From Phocaeicola coprocola DSM 17136 (GTDB lineage: Bacteria > Bacteroidota > Bacteroidia > Bacteroidales > Bacteroidaceae), in the NCBI RefSeq assembly GCF_000154845.1, contig NZ_DS981460.1:45586-109585 (forward strand): 64,000 nucleotides of DNA, written 5' to 3'. A model generated the notes under the pieces. The model did not search any database. It worked only from the letters and a program-made list of their open reading frames with translations, and was not told where the DNA came from. The translations under genes were made by a program, and so were the position numbers. Of the stretch, positions 8,552-16,181 are shown in pieces. Position 1 is the first letter of the stretch. Each line of letters opens with the position of its first letter.

Positions 8552-10042
8552 ATGGCTGGACTGAAATCGTTAGCAAAAGATACGGCTATTTATGGATTGA
8601 GCAGCATTGTAGGACGTTTTCTTAACTATCTGCTTGTGCCGCTTTATACCGCAGTAATACCAGCATCGACAGGTGGTTACGGTGTGGTGTCGAATGTGTA
8701 TGCATATACGGCACTTATCTTGGTCTTTCTGACATTTGGTATGGAAACAGGATTCTTCCGTTTTGCCAATAAGTCGGGTGAACATCCGGAAAAGGTATAT
8801 GCCAATACGTTGATTTTTGTAGGTGGGCTTTCGCTGATTTTTGTTATACTGTGTATGCTGTTCCTGCATCCCATTTCCTCATTGCTGGAGTATCCCGATC
8901 ATCCCGATTATATTGCGATGATGGTACTTGTGGTTGCCCTGGATTCATTTCAGTGTATTCCGTTTGCTTATCTGCGATACAAAAAACGTCCGATAAAGTT
9001 CGCATCTATCAAGCTGTTCAATATTGTTGGTAATATTCTCCTGAATCTTTTCTTCCTCTTGTTGTGTCCGTGGCTGGATGTTCATGCCCATCAGCTGGTT
9101 TCATGGTTTTACCGTCCGGAATATCTGGTAGGATATATCTTTGTGTCGAATCTGATCATGTCGCTGGTACAGATGTTTTTCTTCATTCCGGAACTGAGAG
9201 GTTTTTCTTATCGTGTGGATAAAGTTCTGCTGAAACAGATGATTTCTTATTCATTCCCGATTTTGGTTTTCGGAGTGGTGGGCATATTGAACCAGACGAT
9301 TGACAAAATGATTTATCCATTCTTGTTCGATGACCGTCAGGAAGGGTTGGTGCAGCTTGGAATATATAGTGCTACCAGTAAAGTGGCTATGATAATGGCT
9401 ATGTTTACCCAGGCTTTCCGTTATGCTTACGAACCCTTTGTCTTTGGTAAAAACAAGGAAGGAGATAACCGTAAGATGTATTCGGCAGCAATGAAGTATT
9501 TCTTTATCTTCTCCTTACTGGCTTTTCTTGCTGTGATGTTTTATATGGATATACTTCGTTATATGGTAGCGCGTGATTATTGGGAAGGACTGAGTGTAGT
9601 AGCTATCGTAATGGGGGCAGAAATATTTAAGGGTATTTATTTTAACTTGTCTTTCTGGTATAAACTGACGGATGAAACACAATGGGGAGCATATTTTTCA
9701 ATCATCGGATGTGCGGTAATTCTGGCATTGAATATATGGTTGGTTCCGACTTATGGATATGTCGCTTCTGCATGGGCATCAGTGGCCGGTTATGGAGTAA
9801 TAACCTTGTTGTCTTATATTATCGGACAGAAAAAATATCCGGTCAGCTATCCTTTAAAGGATATGGCTGTTTATCTGATACTGGCTGCTGTTTTATTTGT
9901 TCTTTCGCAGGAGGTTATAATATCTAATGTTGGATTAAGATTAGTGTTCCGTACCTTATTATTGTTGATGTTTATCGCCTATATATTAAAAAAAGATTTA
10001 CCTTTGAAAACAATCCCTTTTGTGAACCGTTTTGTTAAATAA
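8552..10042 (+). CDS. Polysaccharide/lipid-linked oligosaccharide flippase (MOP superfamily)
   Basis: A 496-residue integral membrane protein with 12-14 predicted helices and the N-terminal polysaccharide-export pattern (KDTAIYGLSSIVGRFLNYLL). It resembles Wzx/RfbX-type transporters that move lipid-linked glycan units across the inner membrane. No glycosyltransferases are nearby, so the glycan cannot be named and it may serve a pathway encoded elsewhere. The DUF389 gene follows 16 bases later on the same strand. Confidence 0.82.
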   Translation: MAGLKSLAKDTAIYGLSSIVGRFLNYLLVPLYTAVIPASTGGYGVVSNVYAYTALILVFLTFGMETGFFRFANKSGEHPEKVYANTLIFVGGLSLIFVILCMLFLHPISSLLEYPDHPDYIAMMVLVVALDSFQCIPFAYLRYKKRPIKFASIKLFNIVGNILLNLFFLLLCPWLDVHAHQLVSWFYRPEYLVGYIFVSNLIMSLVQMFFFIPELRGFSYRVDKVLLKQMISYSFPILVFGVVGILNQTIDKMIYPFLFDDRQEGLVQLGIYSATSKVAMIMAMFTQAFRYAYEPFVFGKNKEGDNRKMYSAAMKYFFIFSLLAFLAVMFYMDILRYMVARDYWEGLSVVAIVMGAEIFKGIYFNLSFWYKLTDETQWGAYFSIIGCAVILALNIWLVPTYGYVASAWASVAGYGVITLLSYIIGQKKYPVSYPLKDMAVYLILAAVLFVLSQEVIISNVGLRLVFRTLLLLMFIAYILKKDLPLKTIPFVNRFVK

Positions 10043-10058
10043 AACACAGTTTTAGGTT

Positions 10059-11411
10059 ATGGAAAGAGATAAAAAATTTATTATCAGGAAGTTTTTTAAT
10101 GAATATCTGGACTTGAACCGTAGCAAGGAAGATGAACAGGTGACTGTTGATTCCATCCGGAATGGGGTGGAGTTTAAAGGTACAAACTTGTGGGTACTTA
10201 TTTTTGCTACTTTTATTGCTTCACTTGGGTTGAATGTGAATTCTACGGCGGTAATTATCGGTGCAATGTTGATATCTCCGCTGATGGGACCGATTATGGG
10301 AGTAGGACTTGCTGTCGGGTTGAATGACTTTGAGCTGATGAAACGTTCATTGAAAAGTTATCTGGTGGCAACTTTGTTTAGTGTAACTACCGCAACGATT
10401 TATTTTTCATTTACTCCGCTTGATGAAGTTCAGTCGGAGCTGCTTGCGCGTACATCACCTACTATCTATGATGTGTTTATTGCTTTGGTAGGTGGTCTGG
10501 CTGGTATTGTAGCATTGGCTACAAAAGAAAAAGGAAACGTGATTCCGGGAGTTGCCATTGCTACGGCGTTGATGCCTCCGCTTTGTACTGCCGGATTTGG
10601 ACTGGCAACAGGCAACCTGCTTTATTTCTTGGGAGCTTTTTACCTTTATTTTATTAATTCTGTTTTTATCAGTCTGGCTACTTATATAGGAGTGCGGGTA
10701 ATGCATTTCCAGCGTAAGCAGTTTGTTGATAAGGTAAGAGAAAAGTTGGTCCGGAAATATATCATCGGTATTGCAATTGCTACCATGTGTCCGGCCGTTT
10801 ATCTGACATATAACATTGTACGTGAAACGATTTATCATTCTTCTGCTAACAACTTTATTACTTCTGAACTCCAATTCCCGGATTCCCAGATTCTGAATCG
10901 TGAAATCTCATTTGACAAACGGGAGATTAAAGTGGTATTTATCGGAAAGGAAGTTTCAGAGGAACAAATACAGAATGCGCGGAATAAACTTGCTGATTAT
11001 AAGCTGGATCAGACAAAATTGGTCGTTTTTCAGGGAGTTAATGGAGCCGGTGCGATGGATATAGGAAATATCAAGTCGATGGTAATGGAGGATTTTTATA
11101 AGAATAGTGAGAAACAGCTTATGTCACAACAGGCTGCACTTGACTCACTGAATCGTTTGTTACCAGATTTTACAGGTTCGAATTTGATGAATGAGAAGAT
11201 GGGGCAGGAGATTAAGGTTCTTTTCCCATGTATAAAAACAATTTCTGTTTCAAAGAGTCTTCAGCTTCGTGTAGACAGTCTTCGTATGGATACCTTAACT
11301 TATGCTTTTGTTGATTGCGACCGGACTCTTTCCAAACAAGAGAAAGAAAAAATGTTGGAATGGCTTCAGGCACGCACAGGAACGAAAAAGCTTCGTCTGG
11401 TTGTAGAATAG
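10059..11411 (+). CDS. DUF389 family membrane protein
   Basis: A 450-residue protein. The first 65 residues are soluble; roughly residues 45-250 hold the hydrophobic DUF389 core with its conserved INSTAVIIGAMLISPLMGPIMG-like stretch (here NVNSTAVIIGAMLISPLMGP) and VIPGVAIATALMPPL. A soluble alpha/beta C-terminal region of about 180 residues follows. The function of the family is not established. It sits 16 bases after the flippase and ends at a shared bidirectional terminator. Confidence 0.85.
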   Translation: MERDKKFIIRKFFNEYLDLNRSKEDEQVTVDSIRNGVEFKGTNLWVLIFATFIASLGLNVNSTAVIIGAMLISPLMGPIMGVGLAVGLNDFELMKRSLKSYLVATLFSVTTATIYFSFTPLDEVQSELLARTSPTIYDVFIALVGGLAGIVALATKEKGNVIPGVAIATALMPPLCTAGFGLATGNLLYFLGAFYLYFINSVFISLATYIGVRVMHFQRKQFVDKVREKLVRKYIIGIAIATMCPAVYLTYNIVRETIYHSSANNFITSELQFPDSQILNREISFDKREIKVVFIGKEVSEEQIQNARNKLADYKLDQTKLVVFQGVNGAGAMDIGNIKSMVMEDFYKNSEKQLMSQQAALDSLNRLLPDFTGSNLMNEKMGQEIKVLFPCIKTISVSKSLQLRVDSLRMDTLTYAFVDCDRTLSKQEKEKMLEWLQARTGTKKLRLVVE

Positions 11412-11431
11412 TAGAAGTATAACTGATATAG

Positions 11432-11470
11432 AAGCCCGCCCTTGACACACAAGTCAATCGGCGGGCTTTT
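11432..11470. terminator. Bidirectional terminator between the DUF389 gene and the DEAD-box helicase
   Basis: A perfect 9-bp GC-rich stem (11432-11440 with 11460-11468) contains a second nested stem TTGAC/GTCAA (11442-11446 with 11453-11457). A T-run follows on the plus strand. The two flanking genes converge on it. Confidence 0.85.
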
Positions 11471-11492
11471 CAAATATTTATCGTATGAATTT

Positions 11493-13406
11493 TTATTTTT
11501 TGCGCTTACTTCGTTTCGCCCAGCCTTCTTCTGCAAAGTCCGGCTCTTCACCACGCAAAGGACGATTGTCATTTTGGAAGAACTGTTTCCAGTCATCTTT
11601 CTTCTTAGGACCACGTGCGGCGGTATAGCCTCGTTCTTCACGGCTAGGTTTATCTTTTTTCTTTTCTGCGGATTTGGTTTCTTTTTTCTTGGTTGTTTTT
11701 TCTTCTCTTACGCTTTCCTTACCACGCTTTTTACCACTTTTATCGCTTTTTCCCGTATTTTCTCCAGCTATTTCTACAATAACCTTACGACCTTTGTTCA
11801 GGGTTACCTTATTCAGTGCTTTCATTACCATCGATGCCTGACTTTCTACAACTTCGAAGAAAGAGAAATTCTGCATGAGATCGATTCTACCAATCTGAAT
11901 ATGCTCTTTTTTCAAGTTGCGGTTTATCAGCTCAATGATCTGATTGGCATAGAAGCCATCGGTCTTTCCTAAATTCAGGAACAGACGGGTATAGCCTTTT
12001 TCAGCCTTGCGTGCCACTTTTTCACGGTCGCTTCCACGATCTTTCCGTTCTTTAGCTTCATTGCTCTTTTCGTTGGCTTTAGGCTGTTCTATTTCCGGAG
12101 CATTTTTGTAGTATTCCAGGAAGCGGTTAAATTCCATGGATACCACTCGCTTAATCAGGTCTTCCTTGCTTAACCATTCCAGTTTTCGGTAGATTCCTGG
12201 TAGAAAAGCTTCTATTTCGTCTTCGTTAACCTTAACTTTTTCGATGTCATCAATTACCTTGATAAGCTGTTGTTCGCAAATCTCTTTTCCGCTAGGCAGT
12301 GTGCTTATTGTAAATTTCTTGTTGATAATGCGTTCTATCTCACGCATTTTACCTTTCTCACGCAGGTTGATGATAGCGATAGATATACCTGTCTTTCCGG
12401 CACGTCCGGTACGTCCGCTTCGATGTGTATAACTTTCTGTATCATCAGGAAGAGCATAATTAATGACATGAGTCAAGTCATTTACATCCAGTCCACGTGC
12501 AGCTACATCGGTAGCAACCAACAGTTGCAAATAGCGCTGACGGAACTTCTGCATGACCAAGTCACGTTGTGCCTGACTTAGTTCACCATGTAAAGAGTCG
12601 GCATTATAGCCGTCCTGAATCAGCTTGTCGGCAATCTCTTGAGTTTCTTTACGGGTACGGCAGAAAATAATACCGTAAATCTGTGGATAATAATCGACAA
12701 CTCGCTTTAATGCCAGGTATTTATCTTTTGCATGTACGATGTAGGCGATATGATGTACGTTTTTGCTTCCTTCATTCTTTGTCCCGATTGTGATTTCTTT
12801 GGCATTATGCAAATAAGTTTTAGCAATACGGGCAATCTCCGGACTCATGGTAGCTGAAAACATCAAGGTGTTACGATCTTCTGGAACTTGCTCCAGAATA
12901 GCGTTGATGCTGTCGGTAAATCCCATGTTCAGCATTTCATCGGCTTCATCCATTACCACATCGCGGATAGTTTCCAGGCGTGCAACTTTACGCTCCATTA
13001 AGTCTATCAAACGTCCTGGAGTAGCTACGATAATGTGTACACCTTGTTTCAGACTACGTATCTGGCTTTCAATAGAAGAGCCTCCATATACGGGGAGAAT
13101 TTTTAAGTCGGTGATGTATTTAGAATAATCAGTCAGATCGCCTGCTATCTGTAAGCAAAGCTCTCGTGTAGGACAAAGCACTAGTGCTTGGGGGATTCGT
13201 TTCGTTACATCGATTTTTTGTATCAGCGGCAGACCAAATGCGGCTGTTTTTCCGGTTCCGGTTTGTGCCAGAGCCACTACGTCGTTGCGGTTTCCTAACA
13301 GATACGGTATAACTTCTTCTTGTACAGGCATGGGATTTTCATAACCCATTTCCTCGATTGCCTGGCGTATTTCTGCGGAAACGCCGAGTTCTTCAAATGT
13401 CTTCAT
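11493..13406 (-). CDS. DEAD-box ATP-dependent RNA helicase (DeaD/CsdA type)
   Basis: A 637-residue helicase with all core motifs: Q-motif, AQTGTGKTAAF (I), PTRELCLQIA (Ia), TPGRLIDL (Ib), DEADEML (II), SATM (III), ATDVAARGLDV (V) and HRSGRTGRAGKTG (VI). A DbpA/CsdA-type RNA-binding domain follows at about residues 475-550 (TRLFLNLGKTDGFYANQI). The last ~90 residues are a Lys/Glu/Arg-rich low-complexity tail, common in these proteins. It probably acts in ribosome assembly and RNA decay, especially in the cold. A -7 box precedes it at 13432-13439. Confidence 0.94.
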   Translation of the reverse strand: MKTFEELGVSAEIRQAIEEMGYENPMPVQEEVIPYLLGNRNDVVALAQTGTGKTAAFGLPLIQKIDVTKRIPQALVLCPTRELCLQIAGDLTDYSKYITDLKILPVYGGSSIESQIRSLKQGVHIIVATPGRLIDLMERKVARLETIRDVVMDEADEMLNMGFTDSINAILEQVPEDRNTLMFSATMSPEIARIAKTYLHNAKEITIGTKNEGSKNVHHIAYIVHAKDKYLALKRVVDYYPQIYGIIFCRTRKETQEIADKLIQDGYNADSLHGELSQAQRDLVMQKFRQRYLQLLVATDVAARGLDVNDLTHVINYALPDDTESYTHRSGRTGRAGKTGISIAIINLREKGKMREIERIINKKFTISTLPSGKEICEQQLIKVIDDIEKVKVNEDEIEAFLPGIYRKLEWLSKEDLIKRVVSMEFNRFLEYYKNAPEIEQPKANEKSNEAKERKDRGSDREKVARKAEKGYTRLFLNLGKTDGFYANQIIELINRNLKKEHIQIGRIDLMQNFSFFEVVESQASMVMKALNKVTLNKGRKVIVEIAGENTGKSDKSGKKRGKESVREEKTTKKKETKSAEKKKDKPSREERGYTAARGPKKKDDWKQFFQNDNRPLRGEEPDFAEEGWAKRSKRKK

Positions 13407-13431
13407 TTATTTCAAATATCTAATTCGGCTG

Positions 13432-13439
13432 CAAAGATA
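13432..13439 (-). promoter_or_regulatory. Candidate -7 box of the DEAD-box helicase gene
   Basis: On the minus strand the sequence is TATCTTTG, an exact TAnnTTTG, 25 bases before the start. A convincing -33 element is not visible. Confidence 0.45.
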
Positions 13440-13513
13440 CGGACAATTAATGGATTATCGGCTATAAGAATTGTTTATTCTTTACTATTTGACAGCCTTT
13501 TACCGGAAGAGCT

Positions 13514-13723
13514 TTACTCTTCCGGTCTGTATTCTAATATATCTCCCGGCTGGCAATTGAGTTCTTTGCAGATTGCCTCCAAAGTAGAAAATCGGACAGC
13601 TTTGGCTTTTCCTGTTTTCAGAATGGAAAGATTGGCGGGAGTAAGGTCGATTTTTTCGGCAAGTTCTCCCAGCGAAATCTTTCGTTTCGCCATCATTACA
13701 TCAAGGTTTACTATAATCGGCAT
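13514..13723 (-). CDS. Small XRE/Cro-type helix-turn-helix regulator (YozG-like)
   Basis: A 69-residue protein that is nearly all helix-turn-helix: MAKRKISLGELAEKIDLTPANLSILKTGKAKAVRFSTLEAICKEL, then CQPGDILEY. This is the compact regulator usually encoded next to DUF2975 membrane proteins, as here. The start at 13723 (MPIIVNLD) matches the family; a Met at 13756 would overlap the upstream gene. A perfect 10-bp hairpin (13503-13512 with 13518-13527) straddles its stop codon but has no T-run on the coding strand. It is the last gene of a minus-strand run of five. Confidence 0.88.
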   Translation of the reverse strand: MPIIVNLDVMMAKRKISLGELAEKIDLTPANLSILKTGKAKAVRFSTLEAICKELNCQPGDILEYRPEE

Positions 13724-13728
13724 ACTGT

Positions 13729-13962
13729 TTATTGGTTGTTTAGTCTTTTCCACCATTTGGTATAACGGTGGGTTAATTTATAATAGGCAAAAGCTCCGGC
13801 ATAAAGCCATATTAAGCTTGCAAATATACGCAGAAACCTGTTCTCCAAAAGTGGATAGAAGGTGAGGAAGCAAATCAATTCTAATACGAAGAGTGTGGCT
13901 AGAAAACTTATAATAATGTAAATGGCCGCCATCGGGCGTGAATAATTGCTTTTCGGTTTCAT
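13729..13962 (-). CDS. Small two-helix membrane protein of unknown function
   Basis: A 77-residue protein with two hydrophobic segments (about residues 13-35 and 43-62) and a basic, aromatic C-terminus. I do not recognise a family. It lies five bases upstream of the XRE regulator and 13 bases downstream of the DUF2975 gene, so it is almost certainly co-transcribed and may belong to the same membrane-sensing module. Confidence 0.65.
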   Translation of the reverse strand: MKPKSNYSRPMAAIYIIISFLATLFVLELICFLTFYPLLENRFLRIFASLIWLYAGAFAYYKLTHRYTKWWKRLNNQ

Positions 13963-13975
13963 AGGCGATATATGG

Positions 13976-14614
13976 TTATATGGTTAGATCGTTTTCTTCT
14001 TTAATCTTGACGGCTGTGGCAAAAATCTCTGTAAGTAATACGATCAGGATGACTGACTCCCATTGCAGGGGTATCGGGGTGACACCCGTTACTTGATAAC
14101 CTGGCAGGGATACTTGCGCGAGAACTGCCTGCTCGATGCTCCAGTCTAATAAAAACGAGAGGGAAGTGACTGCTAACTGGCCGTAAGCTATCCAGCGAAG
14201 CCATCGGATGTTGCGGCGGGAAAAAATATCTTGTCGTGTGATACATATCAGTACACGTATCAGACAGTAGACACCATAAACAGATAATACGATGACTCCC
14301 AAAGCTGAAAATATTATAGTGATTAGCATTGTCGGAGTTTCTTTGATCAGACAGGTAACTTCTGAAACCTGATAGGGCGCTTTTACAGTTTTACCGGGTA
14401 ATTGTAAATTCAGACTATCACTTGGAGTGGAGATAGGAGTAACTCTTATTTCTGCCCTAAATCCGTGTGAATCTGCTTGTGTGTCGTAAGTAGAGCTCTT
14501 TTGTCCATCTTCAAATCCTTGTTTGAAATCATTAAAATTACTGCCTATGGCAAAATAGAGATTTAGAGCTAAGGCAAAAATGGCCAATATACCTAATATG
14601 CTGAGATGTTTCAT
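13976..14614 (-). CDS. DUF2975 membrane protein
   Basis: A 212-residue protein with four hydrophobic segments and a periplasmic-like loop after the first. The family hallmarks DIFSRRNIRWLRWIAYGQL and the C-terminal LKEENDLTI-like ending (here VKIKEENDLTI) are present. DUF2975 proteins are typically paired with a YozG-type XRE regulator, as here; the function is unknown. The first 20 residues could be a signal anchor. Confidence 0.82.
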   Translation of the reverse strand: MKHLSILGILAIFALALNLYFAIGSNFNDFKQGFEDGQKSSTYDTQADSHGFRAEIRVTPISTPSDSLNLQLPGKTVKAPYQVSEVTCLIKETPTMLITIIFSALGVIVLSVYGVYCLIRVLICITRQDIFSRRNIRWLRWIAYGQLAVTSLSFLLDWSIEQAVLAQVSLPGYQVTGVTPIPLQWESVILIVLLTEIFATAVKIKEENDLTI

Positions 14615-14626
14615 AAATTCGGGGTA

Positions 14627-15442
14627 TTATTCGATTGTACTTGTGGGTTGTTCTTCTCTCCATGTTGCAGGTTGTGGAAGTTGTTTTTGGATGTACTTGA
14701 TACATACGAAAGTAAGTATCGCTCCTGCAACAGCCATGAGTGCGGCTCCTTCGGGACCGTAGGTAGAAACCATTGTGGCATTCGGATCATCGGAAAGCCA
14801 AAAGCTGAAAACAGCAGTACTATTGTTGACGAAGTGCATCAATATGCCGGGAAGCAGACTACCTGTATGATAATAAATCCAGCCTAAGGCCAGACCTACC
14901 ACGAAAGCGAAAGGAGCTTGTACCCAGTTGCCATGTACGATACCGAATATCAGTGACGATACAACGATGGCCCAAAGCGGTTTCTTCCATTTGCGCAGCA
15001 GGTGTCCTTGGATGGCTCCGCGGAATAATAGCTCTTCTACAACAGGAGCCATGATGGTGATTGCCACGACTCCCAGTGGATGTTGCATCATCATAGCGAA
15101 AATTTCCTGCATGTTATTGGGCAAGTCGGCCAGCTCGTTCAGGTAATTGCTCCACAATCCCATACCTACAATTAATAGGATAGCGGCAATCAGAACTTTA
15201 CCGGAATTGTAATACGCCCAAGTCTTTCGGTCGAGTGGTACATATTTTCCCACTATCAGATGGATACCTACAGCGGCTGTAGATAGAACCTGTGCCAGTA
15301 AGATGAGGGTGATGTAAGTAGAGTCGGTAGATTGAGGTAATTCTGTGGTATGATGGAAGATCATATATCCGCACAGAAAAACTCCCATGAATGCCAGTTG
15401 GTAGGCAAAGTAGTATAGCAATAATTTGATGGTGCGTCCCAT
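14627..15442 (-). CDS. CPBP family intramembrane metalloprotease
   Basis: A 271-residue protein with about eight membrane helices and the full CPBP (Abi/CAAX protease) active site: EELLFRG (Glu136, Glu137, Arg141), His170 in FGIVHGNW and His203 in LMHFVNN. The family includes CAAX prenyl endopeptidases, bacteriocin-immunity proteins and regulators of membrane proteins. Here it lies 12 bases upstream of DUF2975 and 16 bases downstream of a DUF3836 gene, inside a run of membrane and regulatory genes. The substrate is unknown. Confidence 0.88.
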   Translation of the reverse strand: MGRTIKLLLYYFAYQLAFMGVFLCGYMIFHHTTELPQSTDSTYITLILLAQVLSTAAVGIHLIVGKYVPLDRKTWAYYNSGKVLIAAILLIVGMGLWSNYLNELADLPNNMQEIFAMMMQHPLGVVAITIMAPVVEELLFRGAIQGHLLRKWKKPLWAIVVSSLIFGIVHGNWVQAPFAFVVGLALGWIYYHTGSLLPGILMHFVNNSTAVFSFWLSDDPNATMVSTYGPEGAALMAVAGAILTFVCIKYIQKQLPQPATWREEQPTSTIE

Positions 15443-15458
15443 AATAATTGAATTTTAG

Positions 15459-15899
15459 TTATTTGTTATTTTCACTTATTCCGCAGGCGGATGAACGGCT
15501 ATAATAAGTCAATAAAGTATTCGAACTGTCTACATAATAAACACTTTGTTGGCGGTTACGCTCAAAGTTACAAAAAAGTTTGTTCCATTCGGCATAATCC
15601 ATGATACATATCGAGTCGTTCGATGTAATAGTGAGCAGATAGGCCGGTGTCCACATCTGTTGTTGCAAATTCCATCGATATGCTTTCTTCTCGGTCAGTC
15701 GTCCTTGTTCGTCGTACTGGTACTCGTATTTCCATTTTGGAGTAAGTGTTTTGCCGTCCTCATTCAGGGTAGAAACAATCAAACCGTTGTCTGTTTCTCC
15801 ATAAATGAAAGTTCCTTTTGCGTTTGCCTTTGTGACTGTCAGTGTCATCAGGGTGAAGAGGCTTGCCATAGCTGCTTTTCTTAATAATGTCTTTTTCAT
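15459..15899 (-). CDS. DUF3836 family secreted protein
   Basis: A 146-residue protein with an N-terminal signal peptide (MKKTLLRKAAMASLFTLMTL, cleavage probably after KANA near residue 27). The body is Tyr/Trp-rich with YQYDEQGRLTEKKAYRWN, the pattern of DUF3836, a Bacteroides-restricted family of unknown function. It is the first gene of a minus-strand run ending with the XRE regulator; gaps are 5-16 bases. Its promoter is flanked by striking inverted repeats. Confidence 0.78.
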   Translation of the reverse strand: MKKTLLRKAAMASLFTLMTLTVTKANAKGTFIYGETDNGLIVSTLNEDGKTLTPKWKYEYQYDEQGRLTEKKAYRWNLQQQMWTPAYLLTITSNDSICIMDYAEWNKLFCNFERNRQQSVYYVDSSNTLLTYYSRSSACGISENNK

Positions 15900-15946
15900 A
15901 ATTGCATCGTGTTTGTGGTTCTTAATTATTTTTCTGTGTTAGCTTT

Positions 15947-15962
15947 CGATAAATATTTATCG
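15947..15962. repeat. Perfect 16-bp palindrome just downstream of the DUF3836 promoter
   Basis: CGATAAATATTTATCG is fully self-complementary and would cover about +6 to +21 of the transcript. It shares AATATTTATCG with the upstream repeat at 16017-16027, which suggests a repressor site. Confidence 0.6.
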
Positions 15963-15974
15963 TTTTTCGATATG

Positions 15975-16004
15975 CAAATGTAGATATTATTTTTAAAGAA
16001 CAAA
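15975..16004 (-). promoter_or_regulatory. Promoter of the DUF3836-CPBP-DUF2975-XRE run
   Basis: On the minus strand a TTTG (16004-16001) lies 18 bases before TACATTTG (15982-15975), the Bacteroidetes -33/-7 pair. Transcription would start near 15968, about 70 bases before the DUF3836 start. Confidence 0.6.
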
Positions 16005-16010
16005 AGAAAA

Positions 16011-16049
16011 TCAGAAAATATTTATCGAAAAACAATAAATATTTTCTGA
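16011..16049. repeat. Perfect 15-bp inverted repeat upstream of the DUF3836 promoter
   Basis: 16011-16025 pairs exactly with 16035-16049 around a 9-base spacer. It lies just upstream of the -33 element of the leftward promoter and about 130 bases before the rightward GH97 gene, so it could act on either. Confidence 0.6.
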
Positions 16050-16181
16050 TTTATGATAAGGATGTTTTGGATAAGCCTTTTTTGAAGGTATAAAGAAGTT
16101 TTCAAAAGTACGGTAAGTGTATATCAGCAGATAATTGTTATATTTACAAAAGTATTAATTTCGTTAATCAATAGAGATATT

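Noticed and set aside
13503-13527. Intrinsic terminator after the XRE regulator gene
   Set aside because: The hairpin spans the stop codon and no T-run follows on the coding strand.
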